Shown in pieces: positions 36,585 through 45,432 of a DNA stretch of 64,000 nucleotides; within the stretch, counting starts at the first letter, position 1, and each line of letters begins with the position of its first letter. A model generated the notes under the pieces. The model saw only the letters and a list, made by a program, of their open reading frames with translations, was not told the origin of the DNA and did not search any database. The DNA is from Oceanicella sp. SM1341 (GTDB lineage Bacteria > Pseudomonadota > Alphaproteobacteria > Rhodobacterales > Rhodobacteraceae). The position numbers and the translations under genes were made by a program. The stretch is from assembly GCF_003448965.1 (NCBI RefSeq), contig NZ_QRGC01000006.1:1-64000 (forward strand), written 5' to 3'.

Positions 36585-37376
36585 ATGAATTTCGAAGGCG
36601 AATTCGCCGGCCGCGGCGTGGTCATCACCGGCGCCTGCGGCATCTACGGCCGCGGCCTCGCCCGCACCTTCGCCGCCGAGGGCGCGAAGCTCTGCCTCAC
36701 CGACCGTGACGGCCCGGCCCTCGACGCGCTGCTGGCCGAACTCCCCGCCGCCGCCGGCTCCTTCACCCAGGCGGCCGACCTGATGGACGATGCCTCCCTC
36801 GCCGCCCTCGCCGCCCGCGTGGGCTCCGAATGGGGCGCGGCGGACATCCTCATCAACAACGCCGGCATCTACCCCAGCGGCTTCCTGCTCGACACCACCA
36901 ACGAGGCCTGGGACGCCATCCTCGGCATCAACCTGCGCGCGCCCTTCATCCTCACCCGCGACCTCACCACCCAGATGGTGAAGGCCGGCGTGAAGGGCAC
37001 CGTGATCAACATCTCCTCCGGTGCCGCGCGCAAGATGCGGCGCACCGCGGCACCCTATTCGCTCTCCAAGACCGCGCTCGACCGGCTCACCAAGGGCTTC
37101 GCCATCGAGCTCGCGGAGTACGGCATAAGGGTGAACGCGCTGGAGCCGGGCTTTGCCGCCGGCTCCTCGGTGAGCGCGCTCTCCCAGGCGCATGTCGACA
37201 AGGTGACCGCGGGCATCCCGCTGGGCCGCGCCAGCTCGGAGGCCGATATCGGCGCCGCGGCGCTCTACCTCGCGAGCTCGGCTGCGGCCTATGTCACCGG
37301 CACCTCGCTGGCGGTGGATGGCGGCAACTCCATCGGCTCGCTCGAAGTGCACCAGGACAAGAAGCAGGCGCTGTGA
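36585..37376 (+). CDS. Short-chain dehydrogenase/reductase in the peptide/amide operon
   Basis: A 263-residue SDR. The active site is intact: NNAG near residue 90, a Ser in NISSGAARK near 143 and YSLSK (Tyr-x3-Lys) near 159. The dinucleotide loop reads TGACGIYGRG, where the usual third glycine spacing TGxxxGxG is altered, so the cofactor loop is unusual. NAD(P)(H)-dependent oxidation or reduction of an imported alcohol or its keto form is inferred. It follows dppC by 18 bp and its stop overlaps the next start (TGATG). Confidence 0.88.
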   Translation: MNFEGEFAGRGVVITGACGIYGRGLARTFAAEGAKLCLTDRDGPALDALLAELPAAAGSFTQAADLMDDASLAALAARVGSEWGAADILINNAGIYPSGFLLDTTNEAWDAILGINLRAPFILTRDLTTQMVKAGVKGTVINISSGAARKMRRTAAPYSLSKTALDRLTKGFAIELAEYGIRVNALEPGFAAGSSVSALSQAHVDKVTAGIPLGRASSEADIGAAALYLASSAAAYVTGTSLAVDGGNSIGSLEVHQDKKQAL

Positions 37377-38239
37377 TGGCCACCCCGGGATACATCTGGC
37401 CCGAGGGCTACCGCTCGGCCGCCTGTTTCAGCGTCGATGTCGACGCGCATGCGCCGCTCCTGTGGCAGACGCGCGAGACCGGGGTGAAGACGCTCGGCCA
37501 TCTCGAACAGCGCCGCTTCGGCATGCGCCAGGGGCTCGACCGCATCCTCGAGCTGCTCGCCCGCCACGGGATCAGCGGCAGTTTCTTCGTGCCCGGCGTG
37601 GTGGCGGAGGAATACCCCGACCTGCTGCCGAAGCTGCTCGACGCCGGCCACGAGATCGGCCTCCACGGCTATTTCCATGAAATCGTGGGGGAAATCACCG
37701 ACACGCAGTTCACCGAGGCGCTGGAGCGCTCCCTCGCCCTCTTCGCGACGCAGACCGGGCACTACCCCACCGGCTTCCGCTCCCCCGCCTGGGAGATGAC
37801 GCCGCACATGCTCGCCGAGTGCGCGCGCCTCGGCCTCTACGACAGCTCGCTGATGGGGTTCGACCACCCCTACACCATGGCCGGCGTGCCCGAGATCCCG
37901 GTGCAATGGGGCATCGACGACGCGATCTTCTTCAAGTTCCTCGGCGGCGGGGCCGACAAGTGGCCGCCGCAATCGACCCGTGACGTGGGCGAGACCTGGG
38001 CCGAGGAATGGCGCCTGCTGCATGGCTACGGCGGGCTCTTCATGCTCACCGTGCATGACTGGATCTCCGGCCGGGCGCGCAACATCGCCATGCTCGACCG
38101 GCTGCTCACCGAGATCCGCGCGGCGGACGGCGTGTGGTTCACCACCGCCGCCGCGCTCGCCGCCCATCACGCGGCCACGCAGGCGGAGGTGTTCTCCGTC
38201 ACGCCCGACCTGCCGGGCCCGCGGGCGGGGAGGCACTGA
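37376..38239 (+). CDS. Polysaccharide deacetylase-fold amidohydrolase (PuuE/HpPgdA-like)
   Basis: A 287-residue NodB-homology protein without a signal peptide. The catalytic motifs are: SVDVDAHAP at about 17-25 (motif 1 acid pair), HEIGLHGYFHE near 93-103 (motif 2 histidines that bind the metal) and RSPAWE near 133-138 (motif 3). The DVD form and cytoplasmic location match the PuuE allantoinase and HpPgdA branch, which act on small C-N substrates (hydantoin-like rings, amides) rather than on polymers. In this operon it probably opens or deacylates an imported compound. Its stop overlaps the next ATG. Confidence 0.85.
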   Translation: MATPGYIWPEGYRSAACFSVDVDAHAPLLWQTRETGVKTLGHLEQRRFGMRQGLDRILELLARHGISGSFFVPGVVAEEYPDLLPKLLDAGHEIGLHGYFHEIVGEITDTQFTEALERSLALFATQTGHYPTGFRSPAWEMTPHMLAECARLGLYDSSLMGFDHPYTMAGVPEIPVQWGIDDAIFFKFLGGGADKWPPQSTRDVGETWAEEWRLLHGYGGLFMLTVHDWISGRARNIAMLDRLLTEIRAADGVWFTTAAALAAHHAATQAEVFSVTPDLPGPRAGRH

Positions 38240-39780
38240 TGCAGCTCTGGAGCGGGATAGAGAAGCACGCGCGCAGCTCGGCCGGCGGGCTCGTCGCCGC
38301 CCAGCACGGCGGCGCGGCGGAGGCCGGCGCCCGCGTGCTCGCCTCCGGCGGCAACGCGATGGACGCGGCGGTGGTCACCGCCCTCACCCTCTCCGTCGTC
38401 GAGCCCTGGCTGAGCGGCATCGGCGGCGGCGGCTTCCTGCTGCATGCGAGCGGCGAGACCGGCGCGGTCGACACGCTGGATTTCAACGTGCGCGCCCCCG
38501 GCGGCATCTCGGCGGCGGATTACCCGCTGCGCGGCGGCAAGGGCGGTGACTGGTTCGACTGGCCGGCGGTGGAGGGCGACCGAAACCTCTCCGGCCCGAT
38601 GTCGGTCTGCGTGCCCGGCGCCATCGCGGGGCTGGCCGAGGCGCTGGAGCGTTTCGGCACGCTGAGCTGGGAGGCGGCGCTGGCCCCCGCCATCGCCGAG
38701 GCCGAGCGCGGGCTGGAGGTGGACTGGTTCACCCGGCTCTGCATCGCCATCGACGCGGGCAACCTCACGGCCGACCCGGCCTCCGCCGCCATCTTCCTGC
38801 CCGGCGGCCAGCCGCCTGACCCCGGCCGCACCCCGCGCCTGCCCATGCCCGCCAAGGCCGCCACCCTGCGCCGGCTGGCAAAGCAGGGCGCGCGGGATTT
38901 CTACGAGGGCGAGACCGCCGCAATCCTCGCGCGCGAGCTCGCCGAAGCCGGATCGAAGCTCTCCGCCGCCGACCTCGCCGCCTACCGGCCGGAATGGCAC
39001 GCCCCGCGCACCGCCCGCTACCGCGACCACGAGATCCACGTGATCGACGGGCTCTCCGGCGGCCCGAGCCTGCTCGAGGCGCTCGCCGCCCTCGACATCA
39101 CGCGCGATACCCCCGAGGCCGAGGCGGCCCTCGCCTACGCGAAGGCGATCCGCGCCGCCACGCACCGCCGCCTCACCACCATGGGCCATGCCTCGGCCGG
39201 GGGGGACTGCACCTCGCATGTGAGCGTGGTCGACCGGGCGGGCAACATGGTGTCGCTCACCAACACGCTGCTCTCGCGCTTCGGGGCGAAGGTGACCCTG
39301 CCCTCGGCCGGTTTCCTGCTCAACAACGGCATGATGTGGTTCGACCCCCGCCCCGGCGTGCCCAACCGCATCGCCCCCGGTGCGCGGCCGCTGGCCAACA
39401 TGTCGCCGCTGATCGCCAGCCGCGAGGGGCGGCCGGCGCTGGCCCTCGGCGCGGCCGGCGGGCGGCAGATCTTCCCCGCGCTGGTGCAGATCCTGTCCTA
39501 CATGATCGACCATGGCATGGACGCGGAGGCGGCCCTGCGCGCCCCCCGGCTCGACGCCAGCACCCCCACCATCAAGGTGAACCGCCGCGCGGCGGCCGAC
39601 GTGGCGGCGAAGGTGGCCGAGGCCTTCCCGGTCGAACTCGTCACCGATACGCTGCACCCGGTGAACTTCGCCATCCCCTCCGCCGTGGCGCGGGCGGGCG
39701 GGCGCAACACCGGCATGGCGCATCCCACCAGCCCCTGGGCGGCCGTGGCCGCCGAGACGGAAGGAGGCCCGGATGAGTGA
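38239..39780 (+). CDS. Cytoplasmic gamma-glutamyltransferase-family hydrolase
   Basis: A 513-residue Ntn-hydrolase of the GGT family. The precursor would self-cleave before Thr325 (motif CTSHVSVVD) to a large subunit of 324 and a small subunit of 189 residues, the usual sizes. GNAMDAAV and SGIGGGGFLL near residues 38-60 and the PGARPLANMSP and GAAGGRQIFPA oxyanion regions are conserved. It lacks a signal peptide, unlike secreted GGTs, so it acts on an imported substrate in the cytoplasm: a gamma-glutamyl compound or, as in glutaryl/cephalosporin acylase relatives, another amide. Its last 8 bp overlap the next ATPase gene. Confidence 0.9.
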   Translation: MQLWSGIEKHARSSAGGLVAAQHGGAAEAGARVLASGGNAMDAAVVTALTLSVVEPWLSGIGGGGFLLHASGETGAVDTLDFNVRAPGGISAADYPLRGGKGGDWFDWPAVEGDRNLSGPMSVCVPGAIAGLAEALERFGTLSWEAALAPAIAEAERGLEVDWFTRLCIAIDAGNLTADPASAAIFLPGGQPPDPGRTPRLPMPAKAATLRRLAKQGARDFYEGETAAILARELAEAGSKLSAADLAAYRPEWHAPRTARYRDHEIHVIDGLSGGPSLLEALAALDITRDTPEAEAALAYAKAIRAATHRRLTTMGHASAGGDCTSHVSVVDRAGNMVSLTNTLLSRFGAKVTLPSAGFLLNNGMMWFDPRPGVPNRIAPGARPLANMSPLIASREGRPALALGAAGGRQIFPALVQILSYMIDHGMDAEAALRAPRLDASTPTIKVNRRAAADVAAKVAEAFPVELVTDTLHPVNFAIPSAVARAGGRNTGMAHPTSPWAAVAAETEGGPDE

Positions 39781-40759
39781 TCCAGCCGCGCCCGTGCTGA
39801 GCGTGCGCGACCTCGTCACCCGCATCGGCGGCAACGCGGTGGTGGACGGGGTGAGCTTCGATGTCGCCCCCGGCGAGGTGGTGGCCCTGGTGGGCGAGAG
39901 CGGCTCTGGCAAGAGCCTCACCGCGCTCTCGGTCATGGGCCTGCTGCCGGCCGCGGCCCGGGCCGCAGCGGGCTCGGTGCGGCTCGAGGGCGAGGAGCTG
40001 CTCTCCGCCCCCGAGCGGCGGTTGCGGCGCATCCGCGGCCAGAGCCTGTCGATGATCTTCCAGGAGCCGGTCGCCTCGCTCAACCCCCTGATGCGGGTGG
40101 GCGAGCAGGTGGCCGAGAGCCTCGTCGTGCACGGCCGCGCCGGGAGGGCCGAGGCGCAGGCCCGCGCGGTGGAGATGCTGGCGCGCGTCGGCATCCCCGA
40201 CCCCGCCGCCCGCGCCCGGCAATACCCCGCCGAGCTCTCGGGCGGCATGTGCCAGCGGGTGATGATCGCCTGCGCGCTGATCTCCGAGCCGCGCCTGCTC
40301 ATCGCCGACGAGCCCACCACCGCGCTCGACGTCACCATCCAGGCGCAGATCCTCACGCTGATGAAGCGGCTGCGCGCCGATTTCGGCACCGCGATCCTCA
40401 TCATCACCCATGACATGGGCGTGGTGGCCGACATCGCCGACCGGGTCTGCGTGATGTACGGTGGCCGCATCGTGGAAACCGGCACGGCGGAGGAGATCTT
40501 CGCCCGGCCCTCGCACCCCTACACGCGGCTGCTGCTCTCGACCATCCCGCGCCTCAGCGGTGCGCGCAAGGAGCTGCTGCGCTCCATCGAGGGCAGCGTG
40601 CCGGACGTGTCGGACTGGCCGGAGGGCTGCCGCTTCCGCTCGCGCTGCCCGCTGGCGCAGGAGGATTGCGCGCAGGTGCCGCCGCATGTGCCGGTGGCGG
40701 GCCAGCCCGGCCACACCGCCGCCTGCCTCCACCTCGAGCGGATCGGAGAGATGACATGA
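39773..40759 (+). CDS. ABC transporter ATPase, DppD type
   Basis: A 328-residue ATP-binding subunit: Walker A GESGSGKS near 41-48, Q-loop FQEP near 97, signature LSGGM near 157, Walker B LLIADEP near 177 and switch His in ITHD near 210. The C-terminal oligopeptide-type extension carries Cys residues (CRFRSRCP..EDC) found in DppD/OppD, where they can hold an Fe-S cluster. Overlaps the GGT gene by 8 bp and the next by 4 bp. Confidence 0.94.
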   Translation: MSDPAAPVLSVRDLVTRIGGNAVVDGVSFDVAPGEVVALVGESGSGKSLTALSVMGLLPAAARAAAGSVRLEGEELLSAPERRLRRIRGQSLSMIFQEPVASLNPLMRVGEQVAESLVVHGRAGRAEAQARAVEMLARVGIPDPAARARQYPAELSGGMCQRVMIACALISEPRLLIADEPTTALDVTIQAQILTLMKRLRADFGTAILIITHDMGVVADIADRVCVMYGGRIVETGTAEEIFARPSHPYTRLLLSTIPRLSGARKELLRSIEGSVPDVSDWPEGCRFRSRCPLAQEDCAQVPPHVPVAGQPGHTAACLHLERIGEMT

Positions 40760-41751
40760 GCGCCGCCACACCCTTGCTGCGCGTGGAGGAGCTGCGCGTG
40801 CATTTCCCGCTCACCGGCGGCTTCACCGGCCGGCGCACCGGCGCGGTGAAGGCGGTGGACGGCGTGAGCCTCGAGATCGGCCCCGGCGAGACCGTGGCGC
40901 TGGTGGGCGAGAGCGGCTGCGGCAAGAGCACGGCGGGCAATGCCATCCTCGGGCTGGTGCGGGCCACCGGCGGGCGCATCCTCTTCGAGGGCGAGGACAT
41001 CCTCGGCGCCGGCCCCGAGCGCCAGCGCGCCCTGCGGCGCGACATGCAGGTGATCTTCCAGGACCCGGTCTCGGCGCTGAACCCCAAGCTCACCGTGGGC
41101 CAGTGCATCGCCGAGCCGCTGGTGATCGCCGGCCGGCCGAAGGCGGCGCGCGCCGCCCGGGTGGCGGAGCTGCTGGAGCTGGTCGGCCTGCTGCCCGGCC
41201 ATGCCGGCCGCTACCCCAACGAGCTCTCCGGCGGCCAGCGCCAGCGCGTGGTCATCGCCCGGGCGCTGGCGCTGGAGCCGAAGCTGATCATCTGCGACGA
41301 GCCGGTCTCCGCACTCGATGTCTCCATCCGCAGCCAGATCGTGAACCTGCTGATGCGGCTGCAGGCGGAGCTGGGCCTGTCCTATCTCTTCATCGCGCAC
41401 GACCTCTCGGTGGTGCGGCACATCTCGGACCGGGTGGTGGTGATGTATCTCGGCACCGTGGCCGAGGAGGGGCCGACAGACGCGCTCTTCGACCATCCCA
41501 CGCACCCCTACACCGAGGCGCTGCTGGCCGCGATCCCGCTGCCCGACCCCGCGGCGCAGCGCGCGAAGCCGCCCTTCGCGCTCGAAGGCGACCTGCCGAG
41601 CCCGGCAAACCCGCCGGCCGGCTGCCCCTTCGTCACCCGCTGCCCGGAGCGCGGGCCGGACTGCGCCGCCCTGCGCCCCGTGCTGGCCGACACCGGCCAC
41701 GGCAGCCGCGCCGCCTGCCTCGTCCGCCTCCCCGCCGCCCGACCGGGCTGA
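40756..41751 (+). CDS. ABC transporter ATPase, DppF type
   Basis: A 331-residue partner ATPase: Walker A GESGCGKST near 53-61, Q-loop FQDP, signature LSGGQRQRV near 159, Walker B LIICDEP near 179, and the C-terminal Cys-containing extension (CPFVTRCPERGPDC). Last gene of the operon. It converges on the allophanate hydrolase-like gene with 152 bp between them, most of which is the repeat array. Confidence 0.94.
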   Translation: MSAATPLLRVEELRVHFPLTGGFTGRRTGAVKAVDGVSLEIGPGETVALVGESGCGKSTAGNAILGLVRATGGRILFEGEDILGAGPERQRALRRDMQVIFQDPVSALNPKLTVGQCIAEPLVIAGRPKAARAARVAELLELVGLLPGHAGRYPNELSGGQRQRVVIARALALEPKLIICDEPVSALDVSIRSQIVNLLMRLQAELGLSYLFIAHDLSVVRHISDRVVVMYLGTVAEEGPTDALFDHPTHPYTEALLAAIPLPDPAAQRAKPPFALEGDLPSPANPPAGCPFVTRCPERGPDCAALRPVLADTGHGSRAACLVRLPAARPG

Positions 41752-41776
41752 GGGGGAGGCGTCGGGCGGAGGACGC

Positions 41777-41930
41777 TCAGGCAGCGCCCTTCCGGGCTGT
41801 GTTCGGGCGCACCCTTCCGGGCGACGCTTGCTCTGCGCCCTTCCCGCAGCGCTCAGGCAGCGCGCTTGCGGGTAGCGCTCAGGCAGCGCCCTTGCGGGCC
41901 ACGTCAGGCAGCGCCCTTGCGGGCGACGGC
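41777..41930. repeat. Six imperfect 25-26 bp tandem repeats starting at a stop codon
   Basis: Copies begin near 41777, 41802, 41828, 41853, 41879 and 41904. The best-conserved core is TCAGGCAGCGCCCTTGCGGG. The copy at 41904 is the 3' end of the minus-strand amidase gene (its first three bases are the stop codon); the others march away from it into the intergenic space and diverge with distance. Confidence 0.8.
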
Positions 41931-43706
41931 GGCCTTGCGGGCGAGGTGGCTGCGCCAGTCCCCGAGGGCGGTGATGTCCTCGGCGCCGCGCGTCGCGATC
42001 TCCTCGCAGAGGAAACCGGGCACCGCGCTGCCGTCCTCGAGCACCACCCGGCCGATGCCGAGCGGGCCGGGGATGCCGGCGACGAAGGAGCCGAAGGCCT
42101 CCATCGGCATCGCCCAGACCTCCACCGCGATGGCGGCGCCCTCGTCAGGGCCCACGCGCACGAGGCCGGGGCGCACCCCGTCGGGCAGGGCGAAGAACCG
42201 GTAGTCCGGCGCGGTGCGGCAGGCGCGCAGGAAGCGGCCCGCGCGCTCGGCGATCTGGTGGTTCAGCCCCAGCCCGGACATGTGCGCGCCGCAGACCGCG
42301 ACCGCCACCTCGCCCGGCCCCGGCTCCGCCACCGGCAGGGGCGCGGCGGGGCGGGCCCAGGCGGTGGCGCCGAGCGGGCCGGCCTCCACCAGCGTGGCGG
42401 TGGCGGCCAGAGCGGCGTCCTGCCCGGCGCGGCCCAGCAGGGTGACGGAGGCCGGGCGCCCGTCCTCGCGCTGCCCGCAGGGCACGGCGAGGCCGCACAT
42501 GTCGAGCAGGTTGACGAAATTGGTGTAGGTGCCGAGGCGCGAGTTGTGGAGCACGGGGTCTTCCGCGTCCTGCGCGCGGGTGACGAAACAGGGGATGGTG
42601 GGCACGCAGAGCATGTCGATGCCGGCCATGGCCGCGGTGCAGTGCCGGCGCAGCTCGGCCAGCCGGTAGATGCCGCGGAAGGCGTCGACCGCCGAAAGCG
42701 CGAGCCCCTGCGAGACGATGGCGCGGGTGACCGGGTGGAGCGTCTCCGGCGCCTGCGTGAGCCGCGCGCCCACGGCGGCGGTGCGCTCGGCCACCCAGGC
42801 GCCCTCGTAGAGCATGGCCGCCACGTCGTAGAACGGGGTGAAGTCGATCTCGCGGATCTCCACGCCGCGGGTGCGCAGCGCGGTGAGCGTGGCGCGGAAC
42901 GCGGCCTCCTGCGCCCGGTCGCCGAAGGTGATCAGGCTGGCGGCATCGGGCACGGCGATGGTGAGGTGCGGCGGCACCTGCGGCAGCGGCTGCGCGGGGA
43001 AGGCGCGGGAATAGGCATCCTCCGGGTCATGCGCGGCGGCGGCGGTGTGCACCTCCCAGGCATCCGCCACGGTGAGGGCGAAGACCGAGATCGTGTCGAG
43101 CGTGCGGCAGGCCGGCACCATGCCGGAGGCGGAGAGGGCGCCGAGGGTGGGCTTCAGCCCCACGATGCCGTTGAGCGCCGCCGGCACCCGGCCGGAGCCC
43201 GCGGTATCCGTGCCCAGCGAGAAGGCGACGATGCCGCGCGCCACCACCACGCCGGAGCCGCCGGAGGACCCGCCGGGCACGATCTCGGGGTCGAGCGCGT
43301 TCCGCGGCACCGGGTGCGGCGTGCGGGTGCCCACGAGGCCGGTGGCGAACTGGTCGAGGTTGGTCTTGCCGATGACGATGGCGCCCGCGGCGCGCAGCCG
43401 GGCCACCACGAAGGCATCGCCCTCCGGCAGGTAGGCGAAATCCGGGCAGGCGGCGGTGGTGGGCATGCCGGCCACGTCGATATTGTCCTTCACCGCGAAG
43501 GGGATGCCCCAGAGCGGCCGGCCGTCGGGCTGGCCGAGGGCGCGGGCGGCGGAGAGAGCCGCCTCGCGGTCGGTGTGCAGGAAGATGCCGGGGTCGGCGG
43601 CGGCCTCGAGCCGGGCGAAGACCTCTTCGATGACCGCCTCGGGGCGGGTGCCGGCGGCATAGGCGGCGCGCAGCGCGCCGAGGGTGAAGGGCAGGTCGGA
43701 AAGCAT
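41904..43706 (-). CDS. Allophanate hydrolase-like amidase (AtzF family)
   Basis: A 600-residue amidase-signature enzyme with the AtzF layout. The N-terminal amidase domain (about 1-440) has the Lys-cisSer-Ser triad: Lys73 in AVKDN, Ser147 in GGSSGGSG and Ser171 in TDTAGSGRVP. The C-terminal allophanate-hydrolase domain (about 470-580) contains GAHMSGLGLNHQI. AtzF splits allophanate to ammonia and CO2. No urea carboxylase, biuret or cyanurate gene is adjacent; instead a Dpp-type importer follows on the same strand, so the true substrate may be another ureido or carbamoyl compound. AAGGAC precedes the ATG. The last codons are the source of the downstream tandem repeat. Confidence 0.88.
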   Translation of the reverse strand: MLSDLPFTLGALRAAYAAGTRPEAVIEEVFARLEAAADPGIFLHTDREAALSAARALGQPDGRPLWGIPFAVKDNIDVAGMPTTAACPDFAYLPEGDAFVVARLRAAGAIVIGKTNLDQFATGLVGTRTPHPVPRNALDPEIVPGGSSGGSGVVVARGIVAFSLGTDTAGSGRVPAALNGIVGLKPTLGALSASGMVPACRTLDTISVFALTVADAWEVHTAAAAHDPEDAYSRAFPAQPLPQVPPHLTIAVPDAASLITFGDRAQEAAFRATLTALRTRGVEIREIDFTPFYDVAAMLYEGAWVAERTAAVGARLTQAPETLHPVTRAIVSQGLALSAVDAFRGIYRLAELRRHCTAAMAGIDMLCVPTIPCFVTRAQDAEDPVLHNSRLGTYTNFVNLLDMCGLAVPCGQREDGRPASVTLLGRAGQDAALAATATLVEAGPLGATAWARPAAPLPVAEPGPGEVAVAVCGAHMSGLGLNHQIAERAGRFLRACRTAPDYRFFALPDGVRPGLVRVGPDEGAAIAVEVWAMPMEAFGSFVAGIPGPLGIGRVVLEDGSAVPGFLCEEIATRGAEDITALGDWRSHLARKAAVARKGAA

Positions 43707-43732
43707 CTGAGGGGGTCCTTGAGGCTGTCGTG

Positions 43733-45430
43733 TCAGGCTGCGGGAGGCGTGGCGGCGGAAGGCGCCTGCGGTGTGGAAGTTGCAGGCGCGGGCGCCTGAG
43801 ACGCAGAAGTTGCAGGCGCGGGCGCCTGCGGGGCGGCGGAGAGCAGGGCGCGCGTGTACTCCGAGGCGGGGTCGTTCATCACCCGCTCGGCGGGGCCGAC
43901 CTCGACGATCTCGCCGCCCTTCATCACCACCACCCGGTCGCAGAGCAGGCGCACCACGTTCAGGTCATGACTCACGAAGAGGTAGGACATGCCCAGCCGG
44001 GCGCGCAGGTCTGCGAGCAGGTTCAGCACCACGGCCTGGATGGAGACGTCGAGCGCCGCGGTGGGCTCGTCGAGGATGAGGAAATCCGGCTCCGGCGCGA
44101 TGGCCCGGGCGATGCCCACGCGCGCCTTCTGCCCGCCGGAGAGCTGGTGGGGGAACCGGTCGAGCAGGTGGGCGGGCAGGCCGGTGAGCCGGGCGAGCTC
44201 CTCCACCCGCGCCGTGAGGGCGGCGCCGGAGAGGCCCGTCATGCGCTTCAGCGGCTCGGCGATGGACTGGCGGGCGGAGTGCCTCGGGTTGAGGCTGTCC
44301 GTCGCGTCCTGGAACACCATCTGGATCTTCGGGCGCAGCGGGTGGCGGGCAAATTCGGCGGCCGGGATGGCGGCAAGGTCGGTGCCGCGGAACAGGATCT
44401 CGCCGGCGCTCGCATCCATCAGCCGCACCAGCATGGCGGAGGTGGTGGACTTGCCGCAGCCGCTCTCGCCCACCAGCCCCACGCTCTCGCCCTGCCGCAC
44501 GGTGAGGTCGAAGCGCTTCACCGCGTGCACCGGGCCGGACTTGCCGGCATAGGTCTTGGTGAGGCCGCGCACCTCGAGCAGGGGGTCGTCGGAGACCCGG
44601 TGCGGCGCCAGCGCCGTGCGCTCGCCCTCCGGCAGCAGGCTGCGCAGGGTGGCGCCGCGGCGCGGCGTGGCGTCGACCAGCTTGCGGGTGTAGGCGTGGG
44701 AGGGCCGCACGAAGAGCGCCCCGGGCGCCCCCGCCTCCACGATGGCGCCGTCCTTCATCACCACGATCCGGTCGCAGTATTGCGCTGCGAGGCCGAGGTC
44801 ATGGGTGATGAGGATGGAGGACATGCCGCGGGCGCGCACCAGGTCGTCCACCAGGTCCATCACCGCCTTCTGGGTGGTGATGTCGAGCCCGGTGGTGGGC
44901 TCGTCGGCGATGAGCAGCTTGGGGTCGCAGGCGAGCGCGATGGCGATGACCACGCGCTGGCACATGCCGCCCGACAGCTCGAACGGATAGGCCTCGTAGC
45001 GGGCCTCCGCGTCGCGGATCTTCACCGCCTCCAGCGCGGCGATGGCCTTCTGGCGCGCGTCGGCGCGGGTGGCGCGGGCGTGCTGGCGCAGCACGTCCTC
45101 GATCTGGTGGCCCACCTTGCGGATGGGATTGAGCGCTGCACGCGGGTTCTGGAAGATCATCGAGATCTCGCGGCCGCGCAGCGCCTTCATGCTCCGCTCC
45201 GAGGCCCGGCGCAGGTCGACCCCGGAATAGACCGCCTCGCCCGCCTTGATGCGGCCGCCCGCGTCGAGGATGCGCATCAGCGCGTAGGAGGTGACGGACT
45301 TGCCCGAGCCGCTCTCGCCCACGATGCCGAGGCGCTCGCCCTTCGCCAGCTCGAAGCTGATGCCCTTCACCGCCTCCACCTCGCCGCGGCGGGTGCGGAA
45401 ACCGACCTTCAGATCCTTGATCGAGAGCAT
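43733..45430 (-). CDS. Fused dual ABC ATPase of a Dpp-type importer
   Basis: A 565-residue protein joining DppD-like and DppF-like halves. Half 1: Walker A GESGSGKS, signature LSGGM, Walker B LLIADEP. Half 2: GESGCGKST, LSGGQ, LILDEP. Such fusions (as GsiA or YejF) serve peptide, glutathione or microcin-type importers. The C-terminus is a 10-residue repeat rich in Pro/Ala/Thr (QAPAPATS type) matching the 30-bp DNA repeat. Start 45430 is chosen because GGAGG is 8 bases upstream; ATG at 45436 would give a classical 4-bp overlap with the upstream permease stop and is a close alternative. Confidence 0.94.
   Translation of the reverse strand: MLSIKDLKVGFRTRRGEVEAVKGISFELAKGERLGIVGESGSGKSVTSYALMRILDAGGRIKAGEAVYSGVDLRRASERSMKALRGREISMIFQNPRAALNPIRKVGHQIEDVLRQHARATRADARQKAIAALEAVKIRDAEARYEAYPFELSGGMCQRVVIAIALACDPKLLIADEPTTGLDITTQKAVMDLVDDLVRARGMSSILITHDLGLAAQYCDRIVVMKDGAIVEAGAPGALFVRPSHAYTRKLVDATPRRGATLRSLLPEGERTALAPHRVSDDPLLEVRGLTKTYAGKSGPVHAVKRFDLTVRQGESVGLVGESGCGKSTTSAMLVRLMDASAGEILFRGTDLAAIPAAEFARHPLRPKIQMVFQDATDSLNPRHSARQSIAEPLKRMTGLSGAALTARVEELARLTGLPAHLLDRFPHQLSGGQKARVGIARAIAPEPDFLILDEPTAALDVSIQAVVLNLLADLRARLGMSYLFVSHDLNVVRLLCDRVVVMKGGEIVEVGPAERVMNDPASEYTRALLSAAPQAPAPATSASQAPAPATSTPQAPSAATPPAA
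43741..43830. repeat. 30-bp tandem repeat within the ATPase gene 3' end
   Basis: Units 43771-43800 and 43801-43830 are nearly identical and a diverged partial unit lies at 43741-43770. The repeat is in frame and encodes three 10-residue Pro/Ala/Thr-rich segments at the protein C-terminus. Confidence 0.85.
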
Positions 45431-45432
45431 GG

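Noticed and set aside
41777-41930. CRISPR array
   Set aside because: The repeats are contiguous and degenerate, with no unique spacers; there are no cas genes.
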